DNA of 64,000 nt from an uncultured Alphaproteobacteria bacterium. GTDB lineage: Bacteria > Pseudomonadota > Alphaproteobacteria > HIMB59. Made by a program: the position numbers and the translations under genes. The notes beneath the pieces are model-generated. The model was not told where the DNA came from. It saw only the letters and a list, made by a program, of their open reading frames with translations, and made no database searches. Shown here piece by piece: positions 1 to 8,616 of this stretch. The first letter of the stretch is position 1. The number at the start of each line of letters is the position of its first letter. The stretch covers positions 268,985 through 332,984 of the forward strand of contig CACKEA010000001.1 in the NCBI GenBank assembly GCA_902599045.1, in the 5' to 3' direction.

Positions 1-575
<575 letters not shown>

Positions 576-577
576 AC

Positions 578-943
578 ATGATCAATTTGAAGGTCGTATC
601 TCCTCAAAAAGTCATTTTTGAAAAAGAAGTTGAAATGGCAGTATTGCCAGGTGCGGAGGGTGATTTTGCTGCAATGCCCAACCATTCTCCGTTCATCAGC
701 TCCCTTCGACCAGGTCAAATGGTAACTATGTCTGCAAACAAAGTAGACGAGAGCTTCTTTGTTTCTGGTGGCTTAGTAATGCTGAAAGAAAAAGTTTGTG
801 AAGTCTTAGTTGATCAAATCGAGTCACTATCTAACGTCAATATTTCTAACTACCAACAATCCAAAACCTTCCAAGAACTAGAGGGGAATGAGACTGCTCT
901 TGGTACTTTTGAGCAGGTAGTAAACAACCCTCCTTATAAATAG
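578..943 (+). CDS. atpC: ATP synthase F1 subunit epsilon
   Basis: A 121-residue protein starting two bases after atpD. The N-terminal beta-sandwich is clear (MINLKVVSPQKVIFEKEVEM, then LPGAEGDFAAMPNHSPFISSL with the conserved GxxGDF..L.NH pattern). The C-terminal part after about residue 85 is short and poorly conserved compared with the roughly 135-140-residue E. coli protein, so the inhibitory helical hairpin may be reduced. The subunit couples and regulates rotation of F1. The last bases overlap the 3' end of convergent rppH by 10 bp, so the two operons meet without a spacer or visible terminator. Confidence 0.95.
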   Translation: MINLKVVSPQKVIFEKEVEMAVLPGAEGDFAAMPNHSPFISSLRPGQMVTMSANKVDESFFVSGGLVMLKEKVCEVLVDQIESLSNVNISNYQQSKTFQELEGNETALGTFEQVVNNPPYK

Positions 944-1407
944 TCTTTAAATTCTATTAATAATTTTTTGTATATAGCCTTTTTAAAAGGAACGATATTG
1001 GGTACAAGAAAATTTTGTTTAACCCACTTGTAGTCGGAGAATTCAGGGTGAGCTGTATGAATGTTTATATCTTTCTCACTTCCTTTGAACTCATATAAAA
1101 ACCATTTCTGGCGTTGACCCTTGTATTTACCTTTCCATAGAGTTTTTGATAAATCTTTAGGTAAAGAATAGTAATACCACTCTTTACTTTGAGAGATTAA
1201 TTTAACTTTACTCTTTTTTATTCCAACCTCTTCTTCCATTTCTCTTAGGGCTGCAACTTCAGATTTTTCTTTTGAGTCTATCCCCCCTTGTGGCATTTGC
1301 CAAAATTCGGATGGATGATCAATTCTTTTGCCAACAAAGATTTCTTTATGATTATTTAAAATCATCATACCAACATTTGGGCGATAATCCTTAGGATTGA
1401 TTTTCAT
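934..1407 (-). CDS. rppH: RNA pyrophosphohydrolase (Nudix)
   Basis: 157 residues with a complete Nudix box, GGIDSKEKSEVAALREMEEE (GX5EX7REUXEEXGU), preceded by FWQMPQGG, the usual RppH/diadenosine-polyphosphate hydrolase context, and beginning YRPNVGMMILN. RppH removes pyrophosphate from 5'-triphosphate RNA and starts mRNA decay in the cytoplasm. It is the last gene of the minus-strand operon. Its ATG shares a base with the stop of ctpA (TAATG), which implies translational coupling. rppH next to ctpA is common in alphaproteobacteria. Confidence 0.9.
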   Translation of the reverse strand: MKINPKDYRPNVGMMILNNHKEIFVGKRIDHPSEFWQMPQGGIDSKEKSEVAALREMEEEVGIKKSKVKLISQSKEWYYYSLPKDLSKTLWKGKYKGQRQKWFLYEFKGSEKDINIHTAHPEFSDYKWVKQNFLVPNIVPFKKAIYKKLLIEFKDYL

Positions 1408-2633
1408 TAATTTAAAACGGCAATTGTTTTCACTGCATCTACGGCACGAGACAGTTGATAATCTTTTTCAAGAATTTCACTTGGTGAGATTTCCTCTTCA
1501 CTTTCTTCATTGGTTTCGTTATCTAAAGCTTCACGGTAATCTGACTCTCTAAATGTAAAATTATTATCAATAACATTAAGCTCGGCTCTTGGAACCACAA
1601 CATCTGGTTCGATGCCTATTGCTTGTATAGAGTCTCCACTTGGGGTGTAATATTTGGCTATGGTCAGTCTGATAGCGCCACTGTCAATTGGAATTATAGT
1701 TTGAACAGATCCTTTCCCAAATGATTTGATACCCATTATAACTGCTCTATCATGATCTTGTAATGCACCTGCAACAATTTCAGAGGCTGACGCAGAACCT
1801 TCATTAATCAGTATTATCAGGGGTTTCCCATTAATAAGATCTCCTTTTTTAGCTGAGTAAACTTGGACATCTTTTTTCTCCCTGCCTCTGATTGAAACGA
1901 TTTCTCCTTGATCAAGAAATATATCTGTCACAGAAACAGACTCGTTCAATAGTCCGCCAGGATTATTTCTTAAATCCAAAACGTAACCAATCGGAGGGTT
2001 ATCACTCTCTTCAAGTTCTTTGATACTTTTTTTTAATCCACTTGTAGTTTGTTCGTTAAATTGAATTATTCTAATATATCCCACATCATTAATAAGACGA
2101 TGTTTCACAGATGCAACTTTAATGATATCTCTTTTAATGCTTACATCGAATGGCTCCTCGCTAGATCTAAAAATTGTCAAAACTATAATTGTTCCAGGTT
2201 CGCCTTTCATAATGTCGATTGCCTCTTTTAAAGTCATATCAACAACCGATGTACCATCTAAGTGCGTAATATAATCTCCAGCTAAAATTCCAGCATTGTA
2301 GGCGGGTGTGTCGTCAATTGGGGATACTACTTTTATAAAACCTTTATCAGTTGTAATTTCTATACCCAGTCCTCCAAAGGCACCTGAGGTGTCCATTTGC
2401 ATCTCTTTATAAATCTCTTCACTCATGAAGCTTGAGTGCGGGTCTAAGGCCTGAAGCATTCCATTCAAAGCCTTCTCTATTAACTCTTTATCAGTTACTT
2501 CTTCCACATATTGATTTTTTATTCGATTATATACCTCGTTAAAAATACTGAGTTGTTTATATGTTTCTTTTGTGTCGGATAAACTGACATTTGTATTAAA
2601 AACTAAAATGAGGATAAGAAGAATTCTTTGCAT
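1407..2633 (-). CDS. ctpA: C-terminal processing peptidase, S41 family
   Basis: The frame is open up to 2717, but the ATG at 2633 (10 bases after the rsfS stop) gives a sensible 408-residue exported protein with signal peptide MQRILLILILVFNTNVSLS; the upstream extension overlaps rsfS and is hydrophilic. A PDZ domain (about residues 88-165) precedes the S41 catalytic core. The nucleophile is in INEGSASASE (Ser about 280) and the general-base lysine in SFGKGSVQ (Lys about 307). Periplasmic Ctp proteases trim proteins such as peptidoglycan hydrolases and D1-type tails. An acidic stretch (NETNEESEEE) lies near the C-terminus. Confidence 0.9.
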   Translation of the reverse strand: MQRILLILILVFNTNVSLSDTKETYKQLSIFNEVYNRIKNQYVEEVTDKELIEKALNGMLQALDPHSSFMSEEIYKEMQMDTSGAFGGLGIEITTDKGFIKVVSPIDDTPAYNAGILAGDYITHLDGTSVVDMTLKEAIDIMKGEPGTIIVLTIFRSSEEPFDVSIKRDIIKVASVKHRLINDVGYIRIIQFNEQTTSGLKKSIKELEESDNPPIGYVLDLRNNPGGLLNESVSVTDIFLDQGEIVSIRGREKKDVQVYSAKKGDLINGKPLIILINEGSASASEIVAGALQDHDRAVIMGIKSFGKGSVQTIIPIDSGAIRLTIAKYYTPSGDSIQAIGIEPDVVVPRAELNVIDNNFTFRESDYREALDNETNEESEEEISPSEILEKDYQLSRAVDAVKTIAVLN

Positions 2634-2643
2634 AAGTGACTTT

Positions 2644-3012
2644 TTAAGAAGCTGTGTTAATGCTATTAAAGTCTTCGGACCATAATTTTTCCAAATCATA
2701 GATTTCACGTACTTCATTTCTAAAAATATGCACTAAAACGTGCCCCGCATCAATGACCGTCCAGTCGCAAAGGGGCTTTCCCTCAGGTTTGTTGCAATAA
2801 AGTTTATGTTTTTTAAGGTCTCGGTAAACTTTATCTGAAACTGAGTCCACATGTTTATTTGACCGTCCAGATGCAACAACCATAAATTCTGCAAACTCTG
2901 CTTTACCTTTAAGAGAAATAACTGAGATATTTTCTGCCTTATTGTCTTCAAGACAGTCAACTATCGCTTTTACTGAGATATCTTTATCGTGATTAGGAAT
3001 TTCGTAGCTCAC
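2644..3012 (-). CDS. rsfS: Ribosomal silencing factor RsfS
   Basis: 122 residues with the RsfS/Iojap core: ENISVISLKGKAEFAEFMVVASGRSNKHV, then GKPLCDWTVIDAGHVLVHIF and EVREIYDLEKLW. RsfS binds ribosomal protein L14 and blocks subunit joining when nutrients are poor. It overlaps the 3' end of nadD by 20 bp, the classic nadD-rsfS pairing. In many alphaproteobacteria rlmH follows directly; here ctpA follows instead (see findings). Confidence 0.93.
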   Translation of the reverse strand: MSYEIPNHDKDISVKAIVDCLEDNKAENISVISLKGKAEFAEFMVVASGRSNKHVDSVSDKVYRDLKKHKLYCNKPEGKPLCDWTVIDAGHVLVHIFRNEVREIYDLEKLWSEDFNSINTAS

Positions 3013-3550
3013 TTGATGATATTTCTACTCCTGAAACGTTAAGGATATGTGAACAGGGAGTAGAATTATTGATAAATGTTTCTAAATTAGGCATAAATAA
3101 ATGGGGATATTGTTTTTGGACTGTTGAATTTTCAATAAACTCATCATATCTCGGTCTATAAATAACGCAAATACTAATATTTTTTAGTATCCATTCATAT
3201 TCTTTCCATTTATGAAAATGACCAAGCTGATCAAGCCCCATTATTAAATAAAAAGAGTTAAGGTCACATTTCGTGCTAATCTTTTGAAGTACATCGTACG
3301 TGCATTTCATTTGATGGCGATGTTCAAAATCTGATACTTTGACTAAAGGCTCTTTGATTTGAGAGCGAATATTCGATAATTGATATTTTATTGGTTTGGA
3401 GTTTTGGTTTGACTTAAGGGGGTTTTGATAAGTAGGAAGGACTATCAGTTTTTGAAGATTTAAATTTGCTATAGAACTTTTTATTACATGAAGATGGCCT
3501 TCGTGAAAGGGATTAAAAAATCCACCATACAATCCAATCTTCTTAGACAT
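2993..3550 (-). CDS. nadD: Nicotinate-nucleotide adenylyltransferase
   Basis: 185 residues beginning KIGLYGGFFNPFHEGHLHVI, the nucleotidyltransferase GGxFxPxHxGH signature, with a C-terminal ILNVSGVEISSSELR corresponding to the ISSTxIR motif. The enzyme adenylates nicotinate mononucleotide in NAD synthesis. It lies in the proB-proA-x-nadD-rsfS run. Its start overlaps the end of the upstream small gene by 8 bases. Confidence 0.93.
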   Translation of the reverse strand: MSKKIGLYGGFFNPFHEGHLHVIKSSIANLNLQKLIVLPTYQNPLKSNQNSKPIKYQLSNIRSQIKEPLVKVSDFEHRHQMKCTYDVLQKISTKCDLNSFYLIMGLDQLGHFHKWKEYEWILKNISICVIYRPRYDEFIENSTVQKQYPHLFMPNLETFINNSTPCSHILNVSGVEISSSELRNS

Positions 3551-3956
3551 TTATTCCCATCAAAATTTTTTTAGAGACACCATTTTCTTTAAGAAATTTG
3601 AATAAGATGTCGATAGACTGTAATTGTAACTTTGAATTAGTATGAAACAAAATTGGCACCCTTTGTTTAAAAAAATAAAATAATGAAATGATAAAGTGAA
3701 GATCATTTTCTTCCTCTAGATAAACGACACCTTTGCTAACTAAGCGTTCTTTATTATATTTAAAGAAAAGATTATTAAAGGGTTCACTGGTAAGAGTCAC
3801 TTTATTGATTTCATTTAATTCCTCCTCATTAAAAATTTTTAAATTTTCTATTTCATATATTGACGATTTAATAATATGTGTAATATCCTCTTTTTTTAAA
3901 GAGCCAAGATAATCAATCTGAGATTTTAATTCTTTTAAATTTTGACGAAATTCCAT
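3543..3956 (-). CDS. Small protein of unknown function between proA and nadD
   Basis: 137 residues, no signal peptide or membrane segment, rich in Lys, Glu and Ile. It starts at an ATG that shares a base with the proA stop (TAATG) and overlaps nadD by 8 bases, so it is clearly co-translated and probably real. I do not recognise a family. By eye the C-terminal half (GVVYLEEENDLHF, then PILFHTNSKLQLQSIDILFK, then ENGVSKKIL) runs parallel to the aldehyde-dehydrogenase nucleotide-binding segment GVV..I.PWNFP...GN.VVLKPS...L..LLKE.GLP.GV. It could be a decayed or specialised ALDH-fold fragment. This is inference from pattern only. Confidence 0.7.
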   Translation of the reverse strand: MEFRQNLKELKSQIDYLGSLKKEDITHIIKSSIYEIENLKIFNEEELNEINKVTLTSEPFNNLFFKYNKERLVSKGVVYLEEENDLHFIISLFYFFKQRVPILFHTNSKLQLQSIDILFKFLKENGVSKKILMGINV

Positions 3957-5209
3957 TAAGGCCGGGTGGTGTGATTGCCTGTTACTTGATATTTAAAAGT
4001 TGTTAAGTGCTTTGCACTGACAGGTCCCCGGACATGGAGTTTATCAGTGGATATACCGATCTCTGCTCCAAATCCAAATTCACCACCATCAGCAAATTGA
4101 GTTGAGGCATTGTTCATTAGAATGGCACTTTTACAATTTTGAAAAAAATACTTGATGGACTCTTGATTTTCACTCAAGCAACTCTCTGTATGACCACTAG
4201 AGTATTTATTAATATGTTCGACAGATTCCTCAATATTATCAACTATTTTAACAGTTATTTTCTTATCTAAATATTCTGTAGACCAATCATCTTCTGTAGC
4301 AGCACGGTCAATTGAGTACATCTCTTTGAGGCGTGTACATCCTATGATTTCACATCCTTGCGATCTTAATTTATCTAGGACATGAGAAATATCCTCTGCT
4401 GAATTACCAGAATGTATGAGCAACGTTTCTGTTGCTCCACAAATCTCAGGCCTTCTCAGTTTGGCATTTGCAACTACCTCAGCAGCTTTCTCTTTGTCAT
4501 ATCCAATGTCCCAAAAAGTATGGCATAAACCCTCTAAATGTTTAATTGTCGGAACACGAGAATTCTGAGAGATTGTTTCGATTAAAGATTTTCCTCCTCG
4601 AGGAATGATGACATCAATGTCTCCCTCGGCTTTTAATAGTTCCTCAACAAAACTACGATCCGTGTTCTGAATGAAACAGACAAGATAAGGATCAAATTGC
4701 AAATCTTTTAAAGCTTCTTGAATACATTCATAAAGTTTTTTGTTAGTTTCAATACATTCAGAACCCCCCCTTAGAATAGAAACATTTCCAGATCTAAGAC
4801 AAAGACATGCAGCGTCTATTGTGACATTAGGTCGAGACTCATAAATAATTCCAATCACACCTATAGCAACAGAGACTTTTGTAAATTGTAATCCATTTGA
4901 GGGATTGGTCCAATTTTCTAAAGTTTGATTGAGGGGATCTTCCATTTGAGCTATTTTCTCCACGTCGCGTGATAGCTGATCTATTTTTTCGGAAGTCAGC
5001 ACTAGTCTATTGATCATCGGTGCAGAAATATTATTTGATTTAGCTCTATCGATGTCAATTCGATTAGCCTCTAAAATCCCATCCTTTTTAGATAAAAGGA
5101 ACCCACTAATATTCATTAAGACTCTACTTCTATCCTCAGCAGAGAGTTTGGACATAGCACTCGAAGCTTTTTTAGAGTGATTTAAAATCTCTTTGAAATA
5201 ATCACTCAT
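3956..5209 (-). CDS. proA: Gamma-glutamyl phosphate reductase
   Basis: 417 residues, full length. Family landmarks are VAIGVIGIIYESRPNVTIDA, the catalytic cysteine in RRPEICGATETLLIHS, and the C-terminal FADGGEFGFGAEIGISTDKL plus HVRGPVSAKHLTTFKY. It reduces gamma-glutamyl phosphate to glutamate semialdehyde with NADPH, the second step of proline synthesis. The start overlaps the proB stop by 4 bases (ATGA type). Confidence 0.96.
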   Translation of the reverse strand: MSDYFKEILNHSKKASSAMSKLSAEDRSRVLMNISGFLLSKKDGILEANRIDIDRAKSNNISAPMINRLVLTSEKIDQLSRDVEKIAQMEDPLNQTLENWTNPSNGLQFTKVSVAIGVIGIIYESRPNVTIDAACLCLRSGNVSILRGGSECIETNKKLYECIQEALKDLQFDPYLVCFIQNTDRSFVEELLKAEGDIDVIIPRGGKSLIETISQNSRVPTIKHLEGLCHTFWDIGYDKEKAAEVVANAKLRRPEICGATETLLIHSGNSAEDISHVLDKLRSQGCEIIGCTRLKEMYSIDRAATEDDWSTEYLDKKITVKIVDNIEESVEHINKYSSGHTESCLSENQESIKYFFQNCKSAILMNNASTQFADGGEFGFGAEIGISTDKLHVRGPVSAKHLTTFKYQVTGNHTTRP

Positions 5210-6324
5210 CTTGAGTTCACCAAGTTATCTTTATGCACAATCTCATCTTCACGAACAAAACCCAGAATTTTGCTGAATTCTTTTGATTTTCTGCCTTTAA
5301 TCTTATCCATTTCCTTAAAATCGTAATTAATCATACCTCTGGCCAATTCTTTTTTATTGTAATGGATCGAAACAGTATCGCCACGATAAAACTTTCCATC
5401 AATAGATTTCACACCGATTGCTAATAGACTTGAATTCTTCTTCAGTGCTTTTGAGGCACCTTCATCAATATGAACAATTGCTTTTTGAATTGGTCTATTC
5501 CAAATCCATTGCTGCCGACTTGTGAGAATATTTTTAGAAGGATGAAACCATGTTGAGGATGTTGGATGAATGTTACCTAGTGGATTATTGACTAGTCCAT
5601 TTGATATTATCATAGTGGATCCAGACTGAATACAAAGCTTAGCAGCATTTATTTTTGCTAACATTCCACCAGAACCAAATTCACTCAAATCTTTATCTAT
5701 ATATTTTTCTATTTCTTGATCCACTTCTTCAACAGATGTAATCAACTTAGCATCTGTTGATTTTTTTGGATTGGATGTATAAAGCCCATTCACATCAGAT
5801 AATAAAATTAGTAACTCAGCAGATAGTGCATTCGCAATCATTGCTGAAAGTTTATCATTGTCACCAAATCGAATTTCTTCTGTTGAGGTAGTGTCGTTCT
5901 CATTAATAATTGGAACAACATTTAAATCCATTAAAGAGTAAATTGTATTTCGGATGTTGAGATATTTTCTTCTTTCATTTAAATCTTCAGCTGTGATTAA
6001 AATCTGTGAACTTTGAATATTAAATTTAGCAAAAGCTTTTTGCCATTGCTGTGAGAGTTGTATTTGACCTATAGATGCCGCAGCTTGCTTTTCATGCAAA
6101 TTAGTTAACTTTTTTTTGGAGAGAATATTTCTCCCAAGAGCGATGGCACCAGAGGAGACGATAATAATTTTAGATCCTTTTTTTTGGAGTTTCTGAACAT
6201 CCTCAATTAGTGAGGTGAGCCATTTTTTTCTCAGCACATGCTTTTCATTAACTAAAATATTAGAGCCAACTTTGATGACAATAACTTTTGATTTTTTGGC
6301 TAATTCTGTGAATTTTTTATTCAT
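5206..6324 (-). CDS. proB: Glutamate 5-kinase
   Basis: 372 residues with an amino-acid-kinase domain (VIVIKVGSNILV, IIIVSSGAIALGR, PIINENDTTSTEEIRFGDND, LSDVNGLYTSNP, GSGGMLAKINAAK) and a C-terminal PUA domain from about residue 280. It phosphorylates glutamate as the first, feedback-controlled step of proline synthesis. It overlaps obgE by 8 bases upstream and proA by 4 downstream. Confidence 0.95.
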   Translation of the reverse strand: MNKKFTELAKKSKVIVIKVGSNILVNEKHVLRKKWLTSLIEDVQKLQKKGSKIIIVSSGAIALGRNILSKKKLTNLHEKQAAASIGQIQLSQQWQKAFAKFNIQSSQILITAEDLNERRKYLNIRNTIYSLMDLNVVPIINENDTTSTEEIRFGDNDKLSAMIANALSAELLILLSDVNGLYTSNPKKSTDAKLITSVEEVDQEIEKYIDKDLSEFGSGGMLAKINAAKLCIQSGSTMIISNGLVNNPLGNIHPTSSTWFHPSKNILTSRQQWIWNRPIQKAIVHIDEGASKALKKNSSLLAIGVKSIDGKFYRGDTVSIHYNKKELARGMINYDFKEMDKIKGRKSKEFSKILGFVREDEIVHKDNLVNSR

Positions 6325-7306
6325 CTTGTAAGTATTCTAAACATAAATTTGTTAATTGATCGAGTTGATATCCCGTAGCAGCAGAGATTAATTTTACCTC
6401 TTGCTTTAAAGATGACTCAAATTCCTTTTGAATTTCTGTAACCCTTCGCTTATCAGCAATTTCTATCTTGTTTAGTGCAATAATCTCTTTTTTTTGTTCT
6501 ATTTTAGCACCATAATTTAAAAGCTCTTGACGAATAATTTTATAATTATGAAAAGGTTTGTCTTCAGTGATATCTACTACATGAATTAGGATTTTACATC
6601 TTTCCACATGAGATAAAAAATCATGACCAAGACCTTTTCCATCACTTGCATGTTCTATTAGCCCTGGAATATCAGCTAATACAAATTCCAAATCTTCTTT
6701 TTGAACCATCCCGATATGTGGATGAAGAGTTGTAAACGCGTAATCAGCAACTTTTGATTTTGCATTTGTCACAAAATTTAAGATGGAGGATTTACCAGCA
6801 TTTGGCATACCTACTAAACCCACATCAGCTAATATTTTTAGCTTTAATCGAACAGTGGACTCTTGTCCTTTTTCTCCTTGTTGAAATTTACGAGGTGCTC
6901 TATTAGTAGAGCTTTTAAAGTGAGCGTTACCTTTTCCACCCTGGCCACCTCTTAAGAAATGATAGGTTTCATCATCATTTAAAATTTCATGAATTTTAAT
7001 ACTCATATCTTCGGTATAAATTTCTGTCCCACAAGGAACATCTAAAATGAGATCTTTTCCACTTGCCCCTGTTTTTAATTGACCAGCGCCACCCGTACCA
7101 TTTTGAGCATTATGATGCTGGTTAAAACGATATCGTTGTAAGGTATTAATCCCTTTGTTTCCCCGAAAAATTACATCTCCACCTTTACCACCGTTACCAC
7201 CATTAGGTCCTCCATACTCTACAAATTTTTCTCGACGAAAACTTAGAGCCCCATGGCCACCATTTCCTGATTTAATATATATTTTTGCTTTATCAATAAA
7301 TGCCAT
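6317..7306 (-). CDS. obgE: GTPase Obg/CgtA
   Basis: 329 residues: the glycine-rich Obg fold (FIDKAKIYIKSGNGGHGALSF, GGPNGGNGGKGGDVIF) followed by a GTPase domain with P-loop GMPNAGKSS, switch II DIPGLIEHASDGKGLG and NKIE as the G4 motif. The variable C-terminal OCT domain is absent, as in many alphaproteobacteria. Obg is a ribosome-associated assembly GTPase. It sits downstream of rplU-rpmA, its usual position. Confidence 0.96.
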   Translation of the reverse strand: MAFIDKAKIYIKSGNGGHGALSFRREKFVEYGGPNGGNGGKGGDVIFRGNKGINTLQRYRFNQHHNAQNGTGGAGQLKTGASGKDLILDVPCGTEIYTEDMSIKIHEILNDDETYHFLRGGQGGKGNAHFKSSTNRAPRKFQQGEKGQESTVRLKLKILADVGLVGMPNAGKSSILNFVTNAKSKVADYAFTTLHPHIGMVQKEDLEFVLADIPGLIEHASDGKGLGHDFLSHVERCKILIHVVDITEDKPFHNYKIIRQELLNYGAKIEQKKEIIALNKIEIADKRRVTEIQKEFESSLKQEVKLISAATGYQLDQLTNLCLEYLQDE

Positions 7307-7338
7307 AACAGTTTAATTTGAAGTTTTTTTTAGTGGGA

Positions 7339-7584
7339 TTAGCTAACGCAAACAAACTGTCTGTTACGGGATTTTTTGAACAGAACTTTGCCTTCGACTA
7401 AGGAGAAAAGAGTGTGGTCTTTTCCAATCCCTACATTATCGCCCGGGTAAAATTTAGTACCACGCTGACGAACAATAATATTTCCAGGAATTACGTGCTC
7501 TCCACCAAACTTTTTAACTCCAAGCCTTCTACCAGCCGAGTCTCTTCCGTTTTTGGAACTTCCACCTGCTTTTTTTGTTGCCAT
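7339..7584 (-). CDS. rpmA: 50S ribosomal protein L27
   Basis: 81 residues with the full L27 signature: [20 protein letters not shown], then [17 protein letters not shown] and [15 protein letters not shown]. The lysine- and glycine-rich N-terminus reaches towards the peptidyl transferase centre. It is four bases downstream of rplU. Confidence 0.97.
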   Translation of the reverse strand: MATKKAGGSSKNGRDSAGRRLGVKKFGGEHVIPGNIIVRQRGTKFYPGDNVGIGKDHTLFSLVEGKVLFKKSRNRQFVCVS

Positions 7585-7588
7585 AGTT

Positions 7589-8113
7589 TTACTTTTTTAC
7601 CTCAGTTGTTTCTTTTTTCACAGTCTTTTTTTCTGTAGCCTCAACCTTTTCAGGTTTTTCAGCTTTAGCTTCTACTTTTTTTGTTTCTGTAGCTTTTACT
7701 TCAGTTTTTTTTGGAGTTTCTGCCTTTTTTTCAACTTTTTTTGGAGTTTCTGTTTTTGGCACAGCTTTCTTAACTGGCTCTTTAAAGCTTTCTTCTCCTA
7801 TGGCGGACTTGATTGCCATGACCTTTAATATAGAGATGTATTGACGATGACCTTTAGTTCTTTGAAAGTGTTTTCTTCTATTCTTTCTAAAAACTCTGAT
7901 CTTATCGTCTCTAGTTTGGTACAATAATTTTGCTGATACTTCCGCACCTTTTACAGCTGGAGATCCAAGTTCAAACTTATCGCCATTTCCAACTGCCACA
8001 ATATCTTTAAAAGATATGGTATCACCAACGTTGCCCTCTATTTTATCAATCTTTAAAACATCTCCAGGAGATACTTTGAATTGCTTACCAACTGATTTAA
8101 GAACTGCGTACAT
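7589..8113 (-). CDS. rplU: 50S ribosomal protein L21 with long basic/acidic C-terminal tail
   Basis: Residues 1-103 are canonical L21 ([38 protein letters not shown]). They are followed by about 70 low-complexity residues made almost only of Lys, Glu, Thr, Val, Ala and Pro, with repeats of the [13 protein letters not shown] type. Many alphaproteobacterial L21 proteins carry a shorter extension of this kind. The tail is probably disordered and surface-exposed. This is the first gene of the rplU-to-rppH operon; a promoter is visible just upstream. Confidence 0.95.
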   Translation of the reverse strand: MYAVLKSVGKQFKVSPGDVLKIDKIEGNVGDTISFKDIVAVGNGDKFELGSPAVKGAEVSAKLLYQTRDDKIRVFRKNRRKHFQRTKGHRQYISILKVMAIKSAIGEESFKEPVKKAVPKTETPKKVEKKAETPKKTEVKATETKKVEAKAEKPEKVEATEKKTVKKETTEVKK

Positions 8114-8125
8114 AATAAGTCGGTC

Positions 8126-8153
8126 AATATATATAGGTCTTTATTTATGTCAA
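8126..8153 (-). promoter_or_regulatory. Probable sigma-70 promoter of the rplU operon
   Basis: On the minus strand TTGACA (8153-8148) is followed after 16 bases by TATATT (8131-8126). The expected transcription start is only about 6 bases upstream of the rplU ATG at 8113, so the transcript would have almost no leader. No Shine-Dalgarno is visible between the box and the start. Confidence 0.6.
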
Positions 8154-8202
8154 TAGTCAAAAATGCAATAAAATAGGGATTTATTTGGAGATTAGTTTTT
8201 GA

Positions 8203-8616
8203 TTAATTTATTTTGCAAGACTTACACAAAACATAAAATTCAAGGTTATATCTTGTAATTTCTAATTGATTATCCTTAACCAGATCGCTGACACCATCCG
8301 TTAAATATTTATTTTTAATCTCTTTTACCTTTCCACATCTCTCGCAAATGGTAAAAGCGGTGTTACTCGCACAATTTGAGTTATTACATATTATAAAGGA
8401 GTTAATACTCTCAATTTTGTGAATTTTTCCTAATTCAACCAATTTATCTAAAGCTCTGTAAACTTGAAGAGGTGAGTTTAAGCCCTCTTTCTTCAGACTA
8501 TCTAATATAAAGTATGCCTTTAAAGGCTCTCCGCTGTTTTGTAAGAGATCAAGAACAATTCTTTGATTTTTGGTTAAACTTTGACTTTTTTTAGAGTGTG
8601 TATGTGTTGAACTCAT
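8203..8616 (-). CDS. zur: Zinc uptake regulator, Fur family
   Basis: 137 residues. An N-terminal winged helix (LTKNQRIVLDLLQ, SPLQVYRALDKLVELGKIHKI) is followed by a dimerisation domain with the structural zinc cysteines in FTICERCGKVKEI and LCKSC. The ICERCG context and fusion to znuCB make Zur the best call. The usual His-rich segment before the first CxxC is replaced by ICNNSNCASN, so the regulatory metal site has unusual ligands. It overlaps znuB by 4 bases and is last in the znuC-znuB-zur operon, so it probably autoregulates through the palindrome at 10,218. Confidence 0.88.
   Translation of the reverse strand: MSSTHTHSKKSQSLTKNQRIVLDLLQNSGEPLKAYFILDSLKKEGLNSPLQVYRALDKLVELGKIHKIESINSFIICNNSNCASNTAFTICERCGKVKEIKNKYLTDGVSDLVKDNQLEITRYNLEFYVLCKSCKIN

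Noticed and set aside
7414-7828. Plus-strand frames rich in Phe, Ser and Cys opposite rpmA and rplU
   Set aside because: Antisense shadows of the lysine-rich L21 tail; no start context.
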